This document shows positions 36,651-48,725 of a stretch of 64,000 nt of DNA, piece by piece; positions within the stretch are counted from its first letter, which is position 1, and each line of letters starts with the position of its first letter. A program made the position numbers and the translations under genes. The notes beneath the pieces are model-generated. The model did no database searches. It was not told the origin of the DNA and was given only the letters and a program-made list of their open reading frames with translations. Source of the DNA: Anastrepha obliqua (Eukaryota > Arthropoda > Insecta > Diptera > Tephritidae); contig NC_072895.1 in NCBI RefSeq assembly GCF_027943255.1, positions 78,618,001-78,682,000 on the forward strand, written 5' to 3'.

Positions 36651-37699
36651 GCATACATACAAGCTATTAAATATTATTTTATTTGTTTTCTTCTCTTATG
36701 CCGAAAGGAAAAATATTTAACCTCTGATTATTTTACTATAAAATAAATCCTTTATATAGAATTTTCAAAGCATATCACTGCAGGCAACATTTGACGCTTA
36801 ATTCAACAAATTTTCAAATTCTATTTAAACTTTTTGAATATTTTTTTAGATCTAAACTCGAAATTTGGCAATATTTCAAAAACGATAACATCTTTTTATA
36901 AAATTATAATATAAAAAAAGTTTGGAACCTCGAAATTCATATTAAAACTTTTTGCAATAACAAGAGCAATCACAACTTCAACGTGGCAAAGTTGCCTCGA
37001 CCTAATGTGTACGAATTTATGTAACATATGTATGTATATGGCTGCGTGTACGCGTGTGTGCTCGGGTTTCCAATGTTTGTCAGCCGATTTACCGCCATTC
37101 GCTATCGCCTTATCACACATAGCCATGTATTCATTCCTGTTAGTGCTGACTAGTCTGGCAGCACTGTGAACACGCGCGTGGTTTATGCTGAGTGCTACGG
37201 ATTAAAGGCGGCTGGCCAAATGTGCAATATTAAATGCATGTGAATAGCAATGGTGTAGGTAAGGTTGCAAGAGCAGGATTGTAAATATCAACAAACACGT
37301 TGAATGCCAAAAAAATTGCATACACAGCCATTTAACGGTCGAACCAACTGGAACCCGCAGGCGTTTCGCGAAAAAATGCGGCAGCCCACCGCAGCACATC
37401 AGAGCACCCGCTCTACAGATTTTCATTTGTTGTTGATTTTGGAGTAGGCGTGTACCCATGGCAAATCAAGCTCATCGCAATTTGCGGGCTATTTTGGAAG
37501 AGACAATCCAAATTCATTTGCCAAATTTGTGTTGCCGTAGCAATAAAGTCGTTGCTATGCTAAATCGACACTATTGTATACATCATTGACCAATTTTTAT
37601 ACCCGCACTCTTGTGTCCAAGGCCACTCCAGTTTTGGTCAAAATGCCTAAAATGGCGAGGGGGACCGATTTAGTCATGTCTGTCTGTCTTTACATATTA
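36651..37699. other. intergenic, no recognised feature
   Basis: AT-rich, with a TATGTATGTATATGG simple run near 37027. Nothing further is recognised. Confidence 0.5.
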
Positions 37700-38573
37700 T
37701 AGGGTGGGCTATGTAAAATTTGCTTTTTGAATCGGCTATAAAAAAAAAGAATCAATATTTTTTCAACCTTTTTTTTTTTTTTGAAGATTGAACATTGTCA
37801 TTCATGAATGAAAAATAATATCTTTCAAATGACTGCCTCGACTGGCTTTACAGTAGGCCATTCGACCAACCCAATTTTTAAACACATTTTTGATTTTTTG
37901 GGCTCCAATTTCATGAATGGCAACTTCGATTTCGTGTTTTAAAGCATCAATCGTCTCTGGATGGTTCGCATAGCATTTGTCCTTAACAGCTCCCCACAAA
38001 AAATAGTCCAATGGGCTTAAATCACAGCTCCGAGGCGGACAATTGATATCGGAATTTCGGCAGATTATTCGGTTTTCAAAAACGCTAGCCAAAAGTTCGA
38101 GTGTAACTTTGGCAGTGTGACAAGTTGCACCGTCTTGTTGAAACCAAATGTCGTCCATGTCATCCTCTTAAATTTTTGGAAACATAAACTCGTTGAGCAT
38201 GTCACGGTAACGCTCGCCATTTACTGTAACCGCGGCTCCTCGCTCATTTCATAAAAAAAAATGGCCCGATGATGCCGCCAGACCAAAAACCGCACCAAAC
38301 AGTGACTCGTTGTGGATGCATTTGCTTCTCTACAGTAACGTGAGGATTTTCTGAGCCCCAAATCCGACAATTTTGCTTATTGACGTAGGCACCGATGTGA
38401 AAATGAGTTTCATCAGAAAAGAAGAAGAAGACTCACCACTATGGAAATAGGTTTCTAATATTTAACAATTTTGTTCAAGCGTATAGCGTCCCATTTCATT
38501 TGACATGTCATTTGTGTTACCATTCTCAAAAAAATAGGTGGTTCAAAAAGCAAATGCTATATGGGCCACCCTG
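37700..38573 (-). mobile_element. IS630/mariner-like element, copy A, N-terminal deletion
   Basis: TA flanks (37698-37699 and 38574-38575) border inverted repeats: TAGGGTGGGCTATGTAAAAT and CAGGGTGGCCCATATAGCAT read inward, both reaching a conserved TTTGCTTTTTGAA. On the minus strand the start MGRYTLEQN at 38494 jumps almost at once into the catalytic domain. [20 protein letters not shown] follows, with [20 protein letters not shown] in a shifted frame. An open stretch of 118 codons (38158-37802) then holds DDIWFQQDGATCHTAKVTLE with the second Asp, and PPRSCDLSPLDYFLWGAVKD with the third acidic site. It ends GSHLKDIIFHS. The DNA-binding N-terminus, about 100 residues, is missing, with the same junction as copy B at 43.1 kb. 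Confidence 0.85.
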
Positions 38574-38575
38574 TA

Positions 38576-39582
38576 TTAGGAATTTTCTTACGTTAAATCC
38601 AAATATATTAATTCCTCTGAGTTCGAACTATCGCAATTTCTTGATCTGCAACTCGTATCTTCTTGCTAGTTGTGTTGTTGTAGCAGCTTACTAGTCCCTG
38701 TCTGTGCGATGTAGTCACCTGTTGTCTTCGTCTCGCTAACTGCTGTCGCCATCAAGACTAATTCATGTTTTTGTTTTGCCATCTCATTCGTTCGCTATTA
38801 TTGTCAGTCGGTGCGCGAAACTTCACCGTTAATATATTTCTCTTTGTTCAAAAGGTGCTTAGTATTGGAAATCGGTCAAAAACAACGCCCACTACCCATA
38901 TAACGTTAAATGTCAAAAATACGAAAAAACTTAATGCCTTTTTTATAGTTTAAGCAAAATTACTAAAATTTAACATAAATGATAAGCCCATGAAAAGAAA
39001 TACGACGCAGGTGCAATGTTGAAAAAAGTCTGTGCCACGGCGTGTGTCTCGAATAAGACTTAATAAAACTATCCTAAACTTGATCCACATACCTCCCTCC
39101 ATTTAGATTCGACAAACTTTTTTATATGTTAAGACTAAATTTCCGTCCGTCCCTCTAATGTTACAAGTTATAACTCTCAGCAAGCTTAAATTCAATTTCC
39201 CAAAAATGTGCGCGGGTATATAAAGTTCGGTCCGGAACGCATTTGGCTTTCCTTAATTGTTTATGTTTGTTTTATAAATAAATATATGTATCTAATGTTA
39301 TTTGAATAAGTACGGTTGCTTTACTAAAATAAGTACTTTTTTTAATGCTGACACTGCGTTTATTATTTTAATAGCAAACCAATAACTTTAATGGTGTCTC
39401 ACTTGAATGGGTTGTGGCATACAAATAAACTCTAAGATACTTGCGGCGTTTAGGCAAGTTTAGTAGTAATAATGAGCTGAATTAATTTGTCGTGCTTCCG
39501 TTAACTAAGGTTGGGTTATATACATACATTTACGAGTATGTATGTATATGTATATAAAATTGGCGTTTACATCACTTATTGG
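38576..39582. other. intergenic, no recognised feature
   Basis: AT-rich; nothing coding recognised. A short ACATACATTTACGAGTATG patch lies near 39520. Confidence 0.5.
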
Positions 39583-39840
39583 GTGTTTGGCCGAGCTCCT
39601 TCTCCCTTTCTGTGGTGAACATCTTGATGTTTTTTTCACAAATGGAAGGGCCTACAGTTTTATGACGCCTCCGAACGGGCAGATGGTTTTTTATGAGAAG
39701 CTGACAGATTACAGAGATACACTCGGAGGCTTTCTTTTACCTGCTAAGGGTCGACCGCTATTAGAAACAACTTTTCTGTCATTTGATATTTCAAGCCCGG
39801 GGTTTCGAACTTGTGCAGATCACAGGCCGTCAAGTGGATA
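39583..39840 (-). repeat. tRNA-derived SINE, copy 4
   Basis: On the minus strand: B-box-like AGTTCGAAACCCC near 39808, body block TTCTAATAGCGGTCGACCCT, then CCGAGTGTATCTCTG, GAAAAAAACATCAAGATG and the 3' block GGAGCTCGGCCAAACACCCA at 39583-39602. The head is worn. The plus-strand open frame across it is a chance frame. Confidence 0.7.
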
Positions 39841-40046
39841 CGAATCCTCTTATTTTGCGAGAAACTACTTCACATGTCACCTATCTAGCTAGCATATTTG
39901 CCTCCCAGTTTCCTACAATGTCACTGTGACAAGGTATACAGATGAGTCTAATACCAAAGAATTCGGATGCGATCGAAAGTGAACTCAGGCATTCTCCGAC
40001 GAGTTTTGAGGTCCACATCATCGAGCCCAAGGCCCTAATTTTTATT

Positions 40047-41145
40047 ACGAGGGGTCCCTTTTATTTGGCAGGATTTGGCAACCCTGGTGTTGCAATCTGG
40101 CAACTGACAGCTGTATCGTAAAGTTTGACATTTTTTGGCTTTTACGTACTCAGAACGTTTTGAAATACCAGCGCTATTTGTGTTGTTTACAGTAACTTAA
40201 AAGATTCATCTCGGTCCAAAAATGGAATTAAATCGTGAACATTTTCGTGCGATTTTTTTTACAAATCTCGACGTGGATTAACTCAGCAACATTGCATGGA
40301 TGAACTTAATTCATTTTTTGGTGATGAAGCTCCATCAAGGACCTGTGTTTATCGATGGTATGGTGAATTCAATCGTGGTCGTAGTTCACTCCAAGACGAA
40401 TTTCGTGAAGGTCGTCCAAAATCAGTTGTTGTTCCGAAAACCATTGATGCTGTGCGCGTACTGATATTGCAAGATCGTCATGTGACCTATCGTGAGATTG
40501 AGACAATCTTAGGAATTAGTGGGGCCAGCATACATTCATTATTGCATAAACATTTGACTGTCAAAAAAATTTGTTCGCGTTGGATCCCACACAATTTGTC
40601 AATCGTTCAAAAAAAAGCTCGTGTCGTTTGGTCGAAGGAAATGCTCAAAAAATACGATCGCGGGGCTTCGAAACACGTCTATGACATCGTGACAGGTGAT
40701 CAATCATAGATTTACACGTATAAGCCCGAAAGTAAACAGCAGTCGACTGTATGGGTGTTTCAAGATGAGCGAAATCCAACAAAAGTTGTTCGCGCACGAA
40801 GCACTTCCAAGCAAATGGTCGCCTGTTTTTTCGGAAAAACTGGACATGTCGCAACCGTACCACTAGAACAACACAGAACAGTAAATTCTGAGTGGTACAC
40901 AACCATTTGTTTGCCAGTTGTCTTCGAAGAAATTAGGAAAACCAATCGTCAAAGACGGATCACTCTTCACCAGGACAAAGCGAGCTCTCACACATCGGCT
41001 CAAACAACTGCATTTTTCAGCACCCAAAACATCGAGTTAATGGGTCATCCGCCGTATAGTCCCGATTTGGCACCGAATAACTTCTTTTTATTCCCGTACG
41101 TAAAAAACAAACTGAGAGGTCAATGTAATCTAAGAAAGCTCCGCT
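40047..41145 (+). mobile_element. mariner element, nearly complete, 3' truncated
   Basis: The left end reads CGAGGGGTCCCTTTTATTTG next to TA (40045-40046). The 5' untranslated region is about 175 bp and the transposase frame begins at 40222. Similarity stops at about 41125, after KLRGQ, where unrelated sequence follows; the C-terminus and right terminal repeat are gone. Confidence 0.82.
40222..41124 (+). pseudogene. mariner transposase, three lesions
   Basis: The transposase starts MELNREHFRAIF at 40222. A poly-T frameshift follows near 40255, then a long open frame to 40709 covers both helix-turn-helix units (DELNSFFGDEAPSRTCVYRW; YREIETILGISGASIHSLLH). The first catalytic motif reads VTGDQS and is followed by a TAG stop where a Trp codon is expected (40707-40709). 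A second long frame continues with YKPESKQQSTVWVFQDERNP, ITLHQDKASSHTS with the second catalytic Asp, and [20 protein letters not shown] with the third, consistent with a DD34D mariner. The last 30-40 residues are missing. The lesions are few, so this insertion is fairly young compared with other copies here. The protein start MELNREHFR is that of mariners widespread in insects. Confidence 0.85.
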
Positions 41146-41149
41146 TGGA

Positions 41150-41558
41150 CTAGACAAGGGTGTACACTGATCAATCACTAGGGAGATGAACTCAACATTT
41201 CTGAGAATACTTGAATGCCGGTAATTGAGGCACATTAAGTATTGCGTAAGTGCTAGAGTAGGACTGGTTCGAAGCGCTCAACTGATTTCAATGAGAGCAT
41301 ACCTTTGAACTCTTTCCAGATTTTTCACCGACGTGGTCATCTCCAGAAAGTTTCACGAGACAAGGAGTCATGCAACAGAATTGTCTTTATCATAAAGCCA
41401 AAATACAATTCTAGGCGAAAGGGGATTGTTGCATTTCGTATCCTCTCCTCATTGTTGGAATTCCACGTTAGCTTCTACCCTGACTAAGGTTACAACGGCT
41501 GCATTAGTAAACAATAATTAAGAAATAAATAATTGGTGCGTACACTTCCCTTAGGTGT
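41150..41558. other. intergenic, no recognised feature
   Basis: Sequence following the truncated mariner. A word CTAAGAAAGCTCC near 41130 recurs in the R1-like LINE at 10.05 kb, so the mariner may have been broken by LINE DNA, but the match is too short to call. Confidence 0.4.
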
Positions 41559-41662
41559 GACGGCTGCCGTAGCCAAAGGGACGGGTGGGTGACTACCATT
41601 CGGGAGGGAATAGATTCGAATCTCCATGCATGAGCATCAAATAATAGAAAAAGTTTCTTTTA
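41559..41662 (+). repeat. tRNA-derived SINE, copy 5, 5' part only
   Basis: Head GACGGCTGCCGTAGCCAAAG, block GACTACCATTCGGGAGG, B-box ATTCGAATCTCC near 41614, then AGAAAAAGTTTCTTTT, after which the similarity ends. The body and tail are absent. Confidence 0.65.
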
Positions 41663-42491
41663 AATACATATATTTACTCAAAATTTTCAATTCTTATTAA
41701 CATGTCTTAGCAAAAAACGCATAAAACTAGGCATCAACTGCACATGCGAGTCTCCGACCACATTTCGATTCTCCAGTAAGCCTTTTACAACTAGAATTGT
41801 GCTTAGAGCACAAATGCAGATATCAATTGGAGTAAGTTAAAATTTTAGGTAATCTTTCACCAGAGGCGTTGGAAAATTTCAGGTTTGCAGTCCTTTTCAT
41901 TTTTATGTATTATGAATCCTTTTATTTCAATTACTTTACATTTTACGTTTTACTATACACATTTTCTCGGTTAACTTGTCCTACACATCAAATTTTTAAC
42001 CAGGTCGGAACCCAGTTTACTTGCTTTGTTTACTTCATTTGACAATGAAAAAAAAGGCACCAGAACAGTGACACCTCCTATCAATATGGCGTTTTACATA
42101 TGATATCTTATCTTACGGTATCATGATATTAGCACGACAAGTTTTGAATAAAACCTGTTTTTTATTTTAGTTTATTTAAGATTTTAGAAATATTTATTTT
42201 ATTGACCTTCTACTACTGCATTCGTGGGAATATTTGTTGACGAATACGTACGAGTATCCACTCACTAAACGACTAGTGAAATTAGATTGGAGGAATGATG
42301 ATGAACCGATTCTGAAAATGAAATGACTTGTGACTTTTCTAAAATTTCTAAAAAACAAGTTAAAACAGAAATGTTGCTCTGTGTGTGCAAACTAAGTATT
42401 TCGCCTAGTATTGTAAATATTTTAACCGCTTATTTGCTTTTACTAATAACTCTAACGTGTGTCTGTGTGTGAGTAGTTGAAGCTTACATCC
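41663..42491. other. intergenic, no recognised feature
   Basis: AT-rich; no coding motif or clear repeat. Confidence 0.5.
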
Positions 42492-42703
42492 TGTTGGATG
42501 CTTGGTCGCACTTCTTCTCATGTTTGTGGTGTTCGTCTTGATGTTTTTCCACAAAAGGCCTCTCTACAGTTGTATGAGGACGTTTTAAGAGGAGCATAAA
42601 GGAAAAAACTCTTTCTCTCTATTGGTGTTTCATGCTCTGTGTTTTCGAACCTGTGCACTACCTCAAGCACCAACCTATTCAGCTGCGGCGGCCTATATAC
42701 ATA
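42492..42703 (-). repeat. tRNA-derived SINE, copy 6
   Basis: On the minus strand: head GGCCGCCGCAGCTGAATAGG, then GTTGGTGCTTGAGGTAG, B-box GGTTCGAAAACAC near 42640, and 3' blocks CACCACAAACATGAG and AAGTGCGACCAAGCATCC. The middle of the body is shortened. Confidence 0.7.
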
Positions 42704-43118
42704 CAAACATATATATGTAATATGTAAATCAAACCATAATTAGGGTGTAACCAAAACATTATCTAAAAATACAAAAGCTTTCGATGTTCTCCTATATCAC
42801 AGTAAATTAATTCTGAGTTTGAAGCATTGCGCCAAAAGACAATAGGCATATCGTAGAATCCGACCATTATTAAAATCTGAATTGAACTCGGCAAAATTTG
42901 TGTTTAGGTGTCGCGCATTTCTATAATGTCGATTTCATATTCGAATACAATCTTATATAGTTTTAGATCTCTTACCAAGGTATTTATTCTCATTTGGTTT
43001 TTACTTTTGGTTTTTACTTTCAGATTGTCAACACAGACTGATCATTTCTCAGGTGGATGAATACGCTTTCACAGAAATAGTTTTTTTCAGAGCCTTGCTC
43101 ATGGTTGGATTGTATATA
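42704..43118. other. intergenic, no recognised feature
   Basis: AT-rich with a short ACATATATATGTAATATG run next to the SINE head. Confidence 0.5.
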
Positions 43119-44017
43119 CAGGATGGGCCATATAGTGTTTGCTTTTTGAACTACCTGTTTTTTGAAAATGGTAACACAAATGACTTGTCAAATGTGTTCA
43201 TAATTTACTTAAATGTTTGACATTTACGAAATGGGACGCTATACGCTTGAACAAAATTGGGAAATATTGTGAACCTATTTCCAAAGTGGCGAGTCCTTTT
43301 CTTCTTTTCTGACTTTCACATCGTTGGCTACGTCAATAAGCAAAATTGTCGGATTTGGGGCTCAGAAAATCCTCACGTTACTGTAGAGAAGCAAATGCAT
43401 CCACAACGAGTCACTGTTTGGTGCGGTTTTTGGTCTGGCGGCGTCATCGGGCCATTTTTTTTTCGAAAATGAGCAAGGAGCCGCGGTTAAAGTAAATGGC
43501 GAGCGTTACCGTGACATGCTCAACGAGTTGTTTCCAAACTTGTTGAAGAGGATGACATGGACGACATTTGGTTTCAACAGGACGGTGCAACTTGTCACAC
43601 TGCCAAAGTTACATTCGAACTTTTGGCTAGCGTTTTTGAAAACCGAATAATCAGCCGAAATTCCGATATCAATTGGCCGCCTCGGAGCTGTGATTTAAGC
43701 CCGTTGGACTATTTTTTGTGGGGAGCCGTTAAGGAAAAATGCTATGCGAACCATCCAGAGACGATTGTTGATTTAAAACACGAAATCGAAGTTGCCATTC
43801 ATGAAATTGGAGCCCAAACAATCGAAAATGTGCTTAAAAATTGGGTTGATCGATTGGCCTACTGTAAAGCCAGTCGTGTCAGTTATTTGAACGATATTAT
43901 TTTTTATTCATAAATGACAATGTTCAATTTTCAAAATAAAAATAAAAGTTTGAAAAAATATTGATTAGTTTTTTTTTATAGCCGATTCAAAAAGCAAATT
44001 TTACATGGCCCACCCTA
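43119..44017 (+). mobile_element. IS630/mariner-like element, copy B, N-terminal deletion
   Basis: TA at 43117-43118 and 44018-44019 flanks inverted ends CAGGATGGGCCATATAGTGT and TAGGGTGGGCCATGTAAAAT (read inward). It is the same family as copy A at 37.7 kb, in the opposite orientation 4.5 kb away (edge to edge), and the body is nearly identical, including the deletion junction just after MGRYTLEQN. Confidence 0.87.
43231..43913 (+). pseudogene. IS630/mariner-like transposase, catalytic part of copy B
   Basis: The start MGRYTLEQNWEIL at 43231 meets a stop and then the catalytic domain. The first acidic block is worn (FSDFHIVGYVNKQ where SDEAHF is expected). [20 protein letters not shown] and [18 protein letters not shown] follow in one frame to 43472. 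A short shifted region VNGERYRDMLNELFP leads to a clean open frame of 118 codons (43557-43913). This holds WFQQDGATCHTA with the second Asp, PPRSCDLSPLDYFLWGAVKE with the third acidic site, and the C-terminal ENVLKNWVDRLAYCKASR. The family's enzymes cut and paste DNA at TA sites. Here the DNA-binding half is deleted, so this copy could only have moved with a transposase supplied by another element. Confidence 0.85.
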
Positions 44018-44019
44018 TA

Positions 44020-46199
44020 TTTACTTAAAATAAATCCGAGTTAATCGAGTCGTTTCTTTATGTTTACTTGGGCATGTCACTGAATGCAGGCTTAAGTAGG
44101 TTTTCCATAACCACAATAACTAGATTCTGTAGTAATAACCTAATTTTTCTGCATTGAAACCAGAATTGGATGAGCACCAAAAAGATAACGGCATTAAGGG
44201 TACGCAAGCGTCGACGTTTCTCTTTTCCATCATAGGGCCAATGTAGAGGACAAGCAGCTACCCCATAGCAGTCACCTGAATGGTTTTAGTGATTTTTAAA
44301 CCCCCACCCAAACCCCATTCACATTTTGCATAAGTTTCAGGTGAAAAGGACTGACTTCCAATCTAAAACAGATGCGGATCAGGGATGCACTCGCTTCTTT
44401 GCTTCCTTCCAGGTAAGACAGGTGACGCAACTAACATTTAGTCAGTTTGGTGTTGCTACATTGGTTGAATAACACAAAAAACCTTCAATTGTCCACATAT
44501 TTAGTTGCATCACATCAGCTTGTGAATTACTCGTTGCACAACAATAGCAACAACTATCTGCCATAACCGCAATTAGCTAGTGAGTTGAAGCAAATTTTTT
44601 GTCAATATTTCATTGAAACCATTGTGTCTGATGGATTTGCAAATTAATGTCAACAAATGATCTATAAATATTACACAAGTTGCTGTGAATGTACATACAT
44701 CCGTGCGTATACGTAATTATAATTACAAAAGCGTCACACAAACATCGGAATCACGAAACAAAAAAAACACTGCAATAATAACAAATTTCAGAAAAATTAT
44801 GCATAGCATGAAAATGAAATATAGAAATATAAATATTATTTTTCAATCAGCAATCAGCGACAACAATCAGAGGCAATTAAAAAATTGCAATGACCTAAGG
44901 ACAGACGCAGGTACAGCGCCGTATCACGAACAGATATAAAATTAATTTAAATGAAAACAATTACAACTACAACAATTGCATTTATTTGCACTTTACTTTT
45001 TCTGGCTTGCTTATATTTGTTGTATTGGCGAAATGTAGGAAAAGCCTTTGTCTATTACAATTTACATGACATTTTAAAATTTTGTGCGATTTAAAGTAAG
45101 ACTGACAGTGATGAAAATTTGCAACCGGATTACGTTTCCACATCATTCGAAATCATGCTACCGGGATGGCCCGGATTTATAGCTATCACTCTGGCAACAT
45201 TACCAAAAAATGTTGGAGAATTTTTTATGCCCTTACAACAATAACAGCCAAACGGATTAGTTTCCAATCACAAACAGTGTAGTAAAAGTTGCGAAAGGCT
45301 TTTCGAGGCTTACGTTCATTCTGTGTACGTGCTTAGATTCATTTTAATAGGTGCCGGAGCGTTGTTTGTGTAGGCGGGCAATTCTTTTCATCTACATACA
45401 TGCATATTCATTTATACATGCACTTATACATTTTTGTTTTTTCTTCGCAATAACATTTTAACAAGTGCACAAATTCACAAAATGCATATATAGACCAGCC
45501 AGTGGATCTGGCTCACTTTTCGATGAGTTTATACAATAAGTGTTTTGCTTTTGAACTCGCAAATTGCAATCCAATGTTTGCGTTTCTGCTCGCATTTGCA
45601 TACCAGCTTCCCGTATTTTGCGAGTTGTTGCTATTTCGCGCCTGTGTAACTGTGCAAGCCTACAATACATGCATATATTAATGCATTTACGTATGTCTAC
45701 ACACACATACAAACATACATATAAGATATAAGTAAATACTAAAAATATACACAGAGTAGTATTAGAGGTATACGAAGTCGTGTGCGTTAGCACTCTTTTT
45801 TCTGCTTGACTGATGCGAAACTTATCACTTTCACTGATCAGTTCCAATAGAAGCCTGTCCTTTCGGGCTTATGCCTCAAAATATAAGTTATTGCAACTAT
45901 ATGAAAAGACCTGCACAAGCGAAATTCGACGCGTACAAAACGCCTGAAAGTAGCCAAATGTATTACTTCTCTACACTTTTGTATGTTCGTTATATATGTA
46001 AATATGATGCATTCATACTTGGAACCCACGACAAAACGATAGCTCCTCAACATTTTAACCAGTTTTGAATATTATTCTCTTCTGTTCTAAATAATCATTA
46101 TTTTGTATAAAAGTACAGCTCATTGTGTAACAAAAACCATATACATAAATCTAAATTTCAAATTGTATACAAAAAGTAGAAAAAATTCTAGTAGCCTTC
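44020..46199. other. 2.2 kb intergenic stretch, no gene seen
   Basis: AT-rich. The minus frame of 129 codons at 45458-45847 and the plus frame at 44685-44939 have no recognisable motif. Simple ACATACA-type runs lie near 45705. Confidence 0.5.
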
Positions 46200-47765
46200 C
46201 ATCTCAATTCTAGGTTTTTTATTTGGAATTTCTAGCCAAATTAATGTTGCCTGGGATTATTCTTTCCTTTATCATTTCTTCAATGGACATTCTTTCAGAT
46301 GTGTATCTCGGGCAGGAGAAGAAGACATGTTCCGCGTTCTCATTACCGTTGCCGCAGAACGAGCAGTCTGCTGCGTCCTCATGGCCGAGTCTTTAAAGAT
46401 ACTCTCTATAGCATCCATGTCCCTTCAAGAACTGTGTCAGGTAGTAATCTGTGTCACTATGACCCCTCTCAACCCAAGCCTGTAAGCCCCTGATAAGTTT
46501 GTGCGTCCACCTCCCTTTTGTCGCTAGGTCCCAGCGATTTTGCCACTCAATTATGCTAACCCGTCTTCCTTCCTTACGCTCTTCCGACGTTAGTCGCCTG
46601 TTTAGGCTTTTGGCTTTGTCGTAGACTCTACCCAGTTCAGAGGCCATTATATCTGGTGGCATGAAACCAGATATGACACATGCTGCTTCAAACGACACTG
46701 TCCTAAAAGCACAGATAACTCTAAGGGTATTTAGTCTAAAACCCATTTCCACCTTCTTCGCGTATGTTTTTTGTCTCAGGGCTTTACCCCATATGGGCGC
46801 TGCATACATGAGTGTAGACTGGGTAACTTTAGCCAGGAGCGATCTTCTACTCTGAGTGGGACCACCAATGTTGGCCATAATTCTTGACAGTGCCGCCGTC
46901 ACCACGGCTGCCTTTCCGCATGCTTTTTCAATGTGCTCCTTGAAGCTTAGTCGAGCATCGATCATTACACCCAAATATTTTAATGCCGCTTGTGTTCAGA
47001 CGTTACACCCATCAATGCTTAGTGTGGTCGTTTCTAACTTTACTCGTAATGAGGACTGCTTCTGTTTTTTGCCCTGCTAGCTGGAGTTTAACCGCCGTTA
47101 GCCATTGTTTGACCTTTGTTGTTGCTTCGCTGCAGATGCTCTGAATCTGAGGGATTGTTTTGGCGACTATGGTCAACGCAATGTCGTCTGCGTATCCTAT
47201 TATTTGCACTTCCCTCGGTATTGGGAGTTGCAGTACCCCATCATATAGTACATTCCATAGGATCGGGACCAGTATAGATCCCTGCGGTACTCCGCCCGTC
47301 ACTGCATATCTCTTAGGACCTTCATCTGTATTGTACAGAAGTACTCTTTCCGACAGATAACTGTTAATAATACGTACTAAGTATGCAGGCGTTTTTTCTC
47401 TTCAAGAGCCTTTATAAAATGGGGCCAGTATGCCGAGTTGAAGGCGTTCTTGACCTCCAGAGTGACAACTGCACAGTATTCTTTATCACCATGCATCCAC
47501 CTGTCACCCTCAATAGCCTTGCTTGCAATGTTTGTCACCCTCCTGACGGCGTCGATGGTTGAACGACCTTTTCGGAAACCAAACTGATGTTCGGATAGTT
47601 CAGCCGGTACTTTATCCAGATGTTGTTCCAGGCGCGTGCAGATTAGTTTCTCCAAGATTTTACCCATAGTATCTATCATGCAGAGTGGCCGATAAGAACT
47701 TGTGTCACCCACTGGCTTATTTGGTTTCTGGAGCAAGACTAGTTGTTGCTTCTTCCCTACTTTCG
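46200..47765 (-). pseudogene. R1-like LINE, most of RT and C-terminus preserved
   Basis: A 5'-truncated R1-type element on the minus strand with only a few frame breaks. From 47763: LVLLQKPNKPVGDTSSYRPL, CMIDTMGKILEKLICTRLEQ, HQFGFRKGRSTIDAVRRVTN and VVTLEVKNAFNSAYWPHFIK (the usual D is E in LEVKNAFN). A break follows, then RIINSYLSERVLLYN and TGGVPQGSILVPILWNVLYD. The polymerase motif IIGYADDIALTIVAKTI at about 47200-47150 is intact. KQWLTAVKLQLAGQKTEAVL follows, then KYLGVMIDARLSFKEHIEKA in the next frame, running to EYL at 46393. A Cys/His end with CPR completes the domain order RT to zinc motif, without RNase H, as in the R1 clade. R1 elements normally insert in 28S rDNA; this copy does not, so it is a related non-rDNA lineage or a stray insertion. 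Confidence 0.85.
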
Positions 47766-48510
47766 GAAACATGCGACTGCATATGCATATGTCTGTATAT
47801 ATGTATATAGGTATGTGCTTGCTTTCAACTTTCCTCTCCATAAATACACGCTGCTCTATTTGGTTAGGAAACAAGGATTTTATGTTGAGCGAATATATTT
47901 CATATTATTTCAGGTTTCGCAAATACTAGCTTTGATAGTACATATGTATGTATGTATGGGTATATGGTAGCAAACGTTGTGCAGAATGTCAACAAAATTA
48001 TTTGAATTGACAGCGTGTTGATTTTCGACAAAGCAACAAAATCACTGAACCGTGAATAGTTTGCAGCGTTGTCTAATATCGTAGTTGAGTTCCATTGAAA
48101 ACAATCAATTTTAAAAATACATGCATACATACATATATGTATACAAATTTGCATAGAGTACATACATGTGTATGTACATATACATATGTACGTTTATGCC
48201 TATACATGCTATATTATTTATTACGCATAGATTCTCATTCATGTGTGTAGCTATAACACCTGGAGCAAAAAATTTAAATTTAGAAAAATAGTACGCTATC
48301 CAAAAATTGCGTTTGTGTTTTCACTATTGTGTTTTTTGGCGGAGCTATTACAAAAATTGTTGCAGGCTTTTAGGCTTAAGCAAATATTTAAAGTGTGCAT
48401 CTATAAAACGTTCATACGGCTGGAAGAGTTTTTAGAGGCTTTTTGTTAAAGCGTCGTATGCCCATATATGTAAGTTGGAAAAATAATACATATGCAGATA
48501 TACATACATA
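47766..48510. other. intergenic with simple repeats
   Basis: Several short TATG/CATA runs occur at about 47780-47815, 47940-47965, 48115-48190 and 48490-48510. No coding region is recognised. Confidence 0.55.
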
Positions 48511-48725
48511 CAGTGGAAAGCAAAACTGTCCGTTTATTATTCGGACACTTTTGCACTGATTGCGGTATTTGCTGAAAATCAATTAATGTTGCCAATTCAA
48601 TATTTCGTCCAAAGGCCTTTATTTTTAAAAACGCTTTCAATACGTTTTGCCATACTCTCTACCAACTTTTGGATGATATCATGGTCAAGAGCTCGCCATT
48701 CATGTTGTATTCTCTCCCAAAGCTT
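48511..48725 (-). mobile_element. Tc1-like element, 3' end with transposase C-terminus
   Basis: The terminal tip CAGTGGAAAGCAAAACTGTC starts at 48511 after a TA. On the minus strand the last 40 or so codons of a Tc1-like transposase end at 48597: LWERIQHEWRALDHDIIQKL, VESMAKRIESVFKNKG and LWTKY before the stop. This matches the usual Tc1 C-terminus (KLVESMP-RR-I...KGGHTKY style). The element breaks off at about 48722, exactly where the 3' part of a SINE starts, so the two are fused. Confidence 0.75.
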
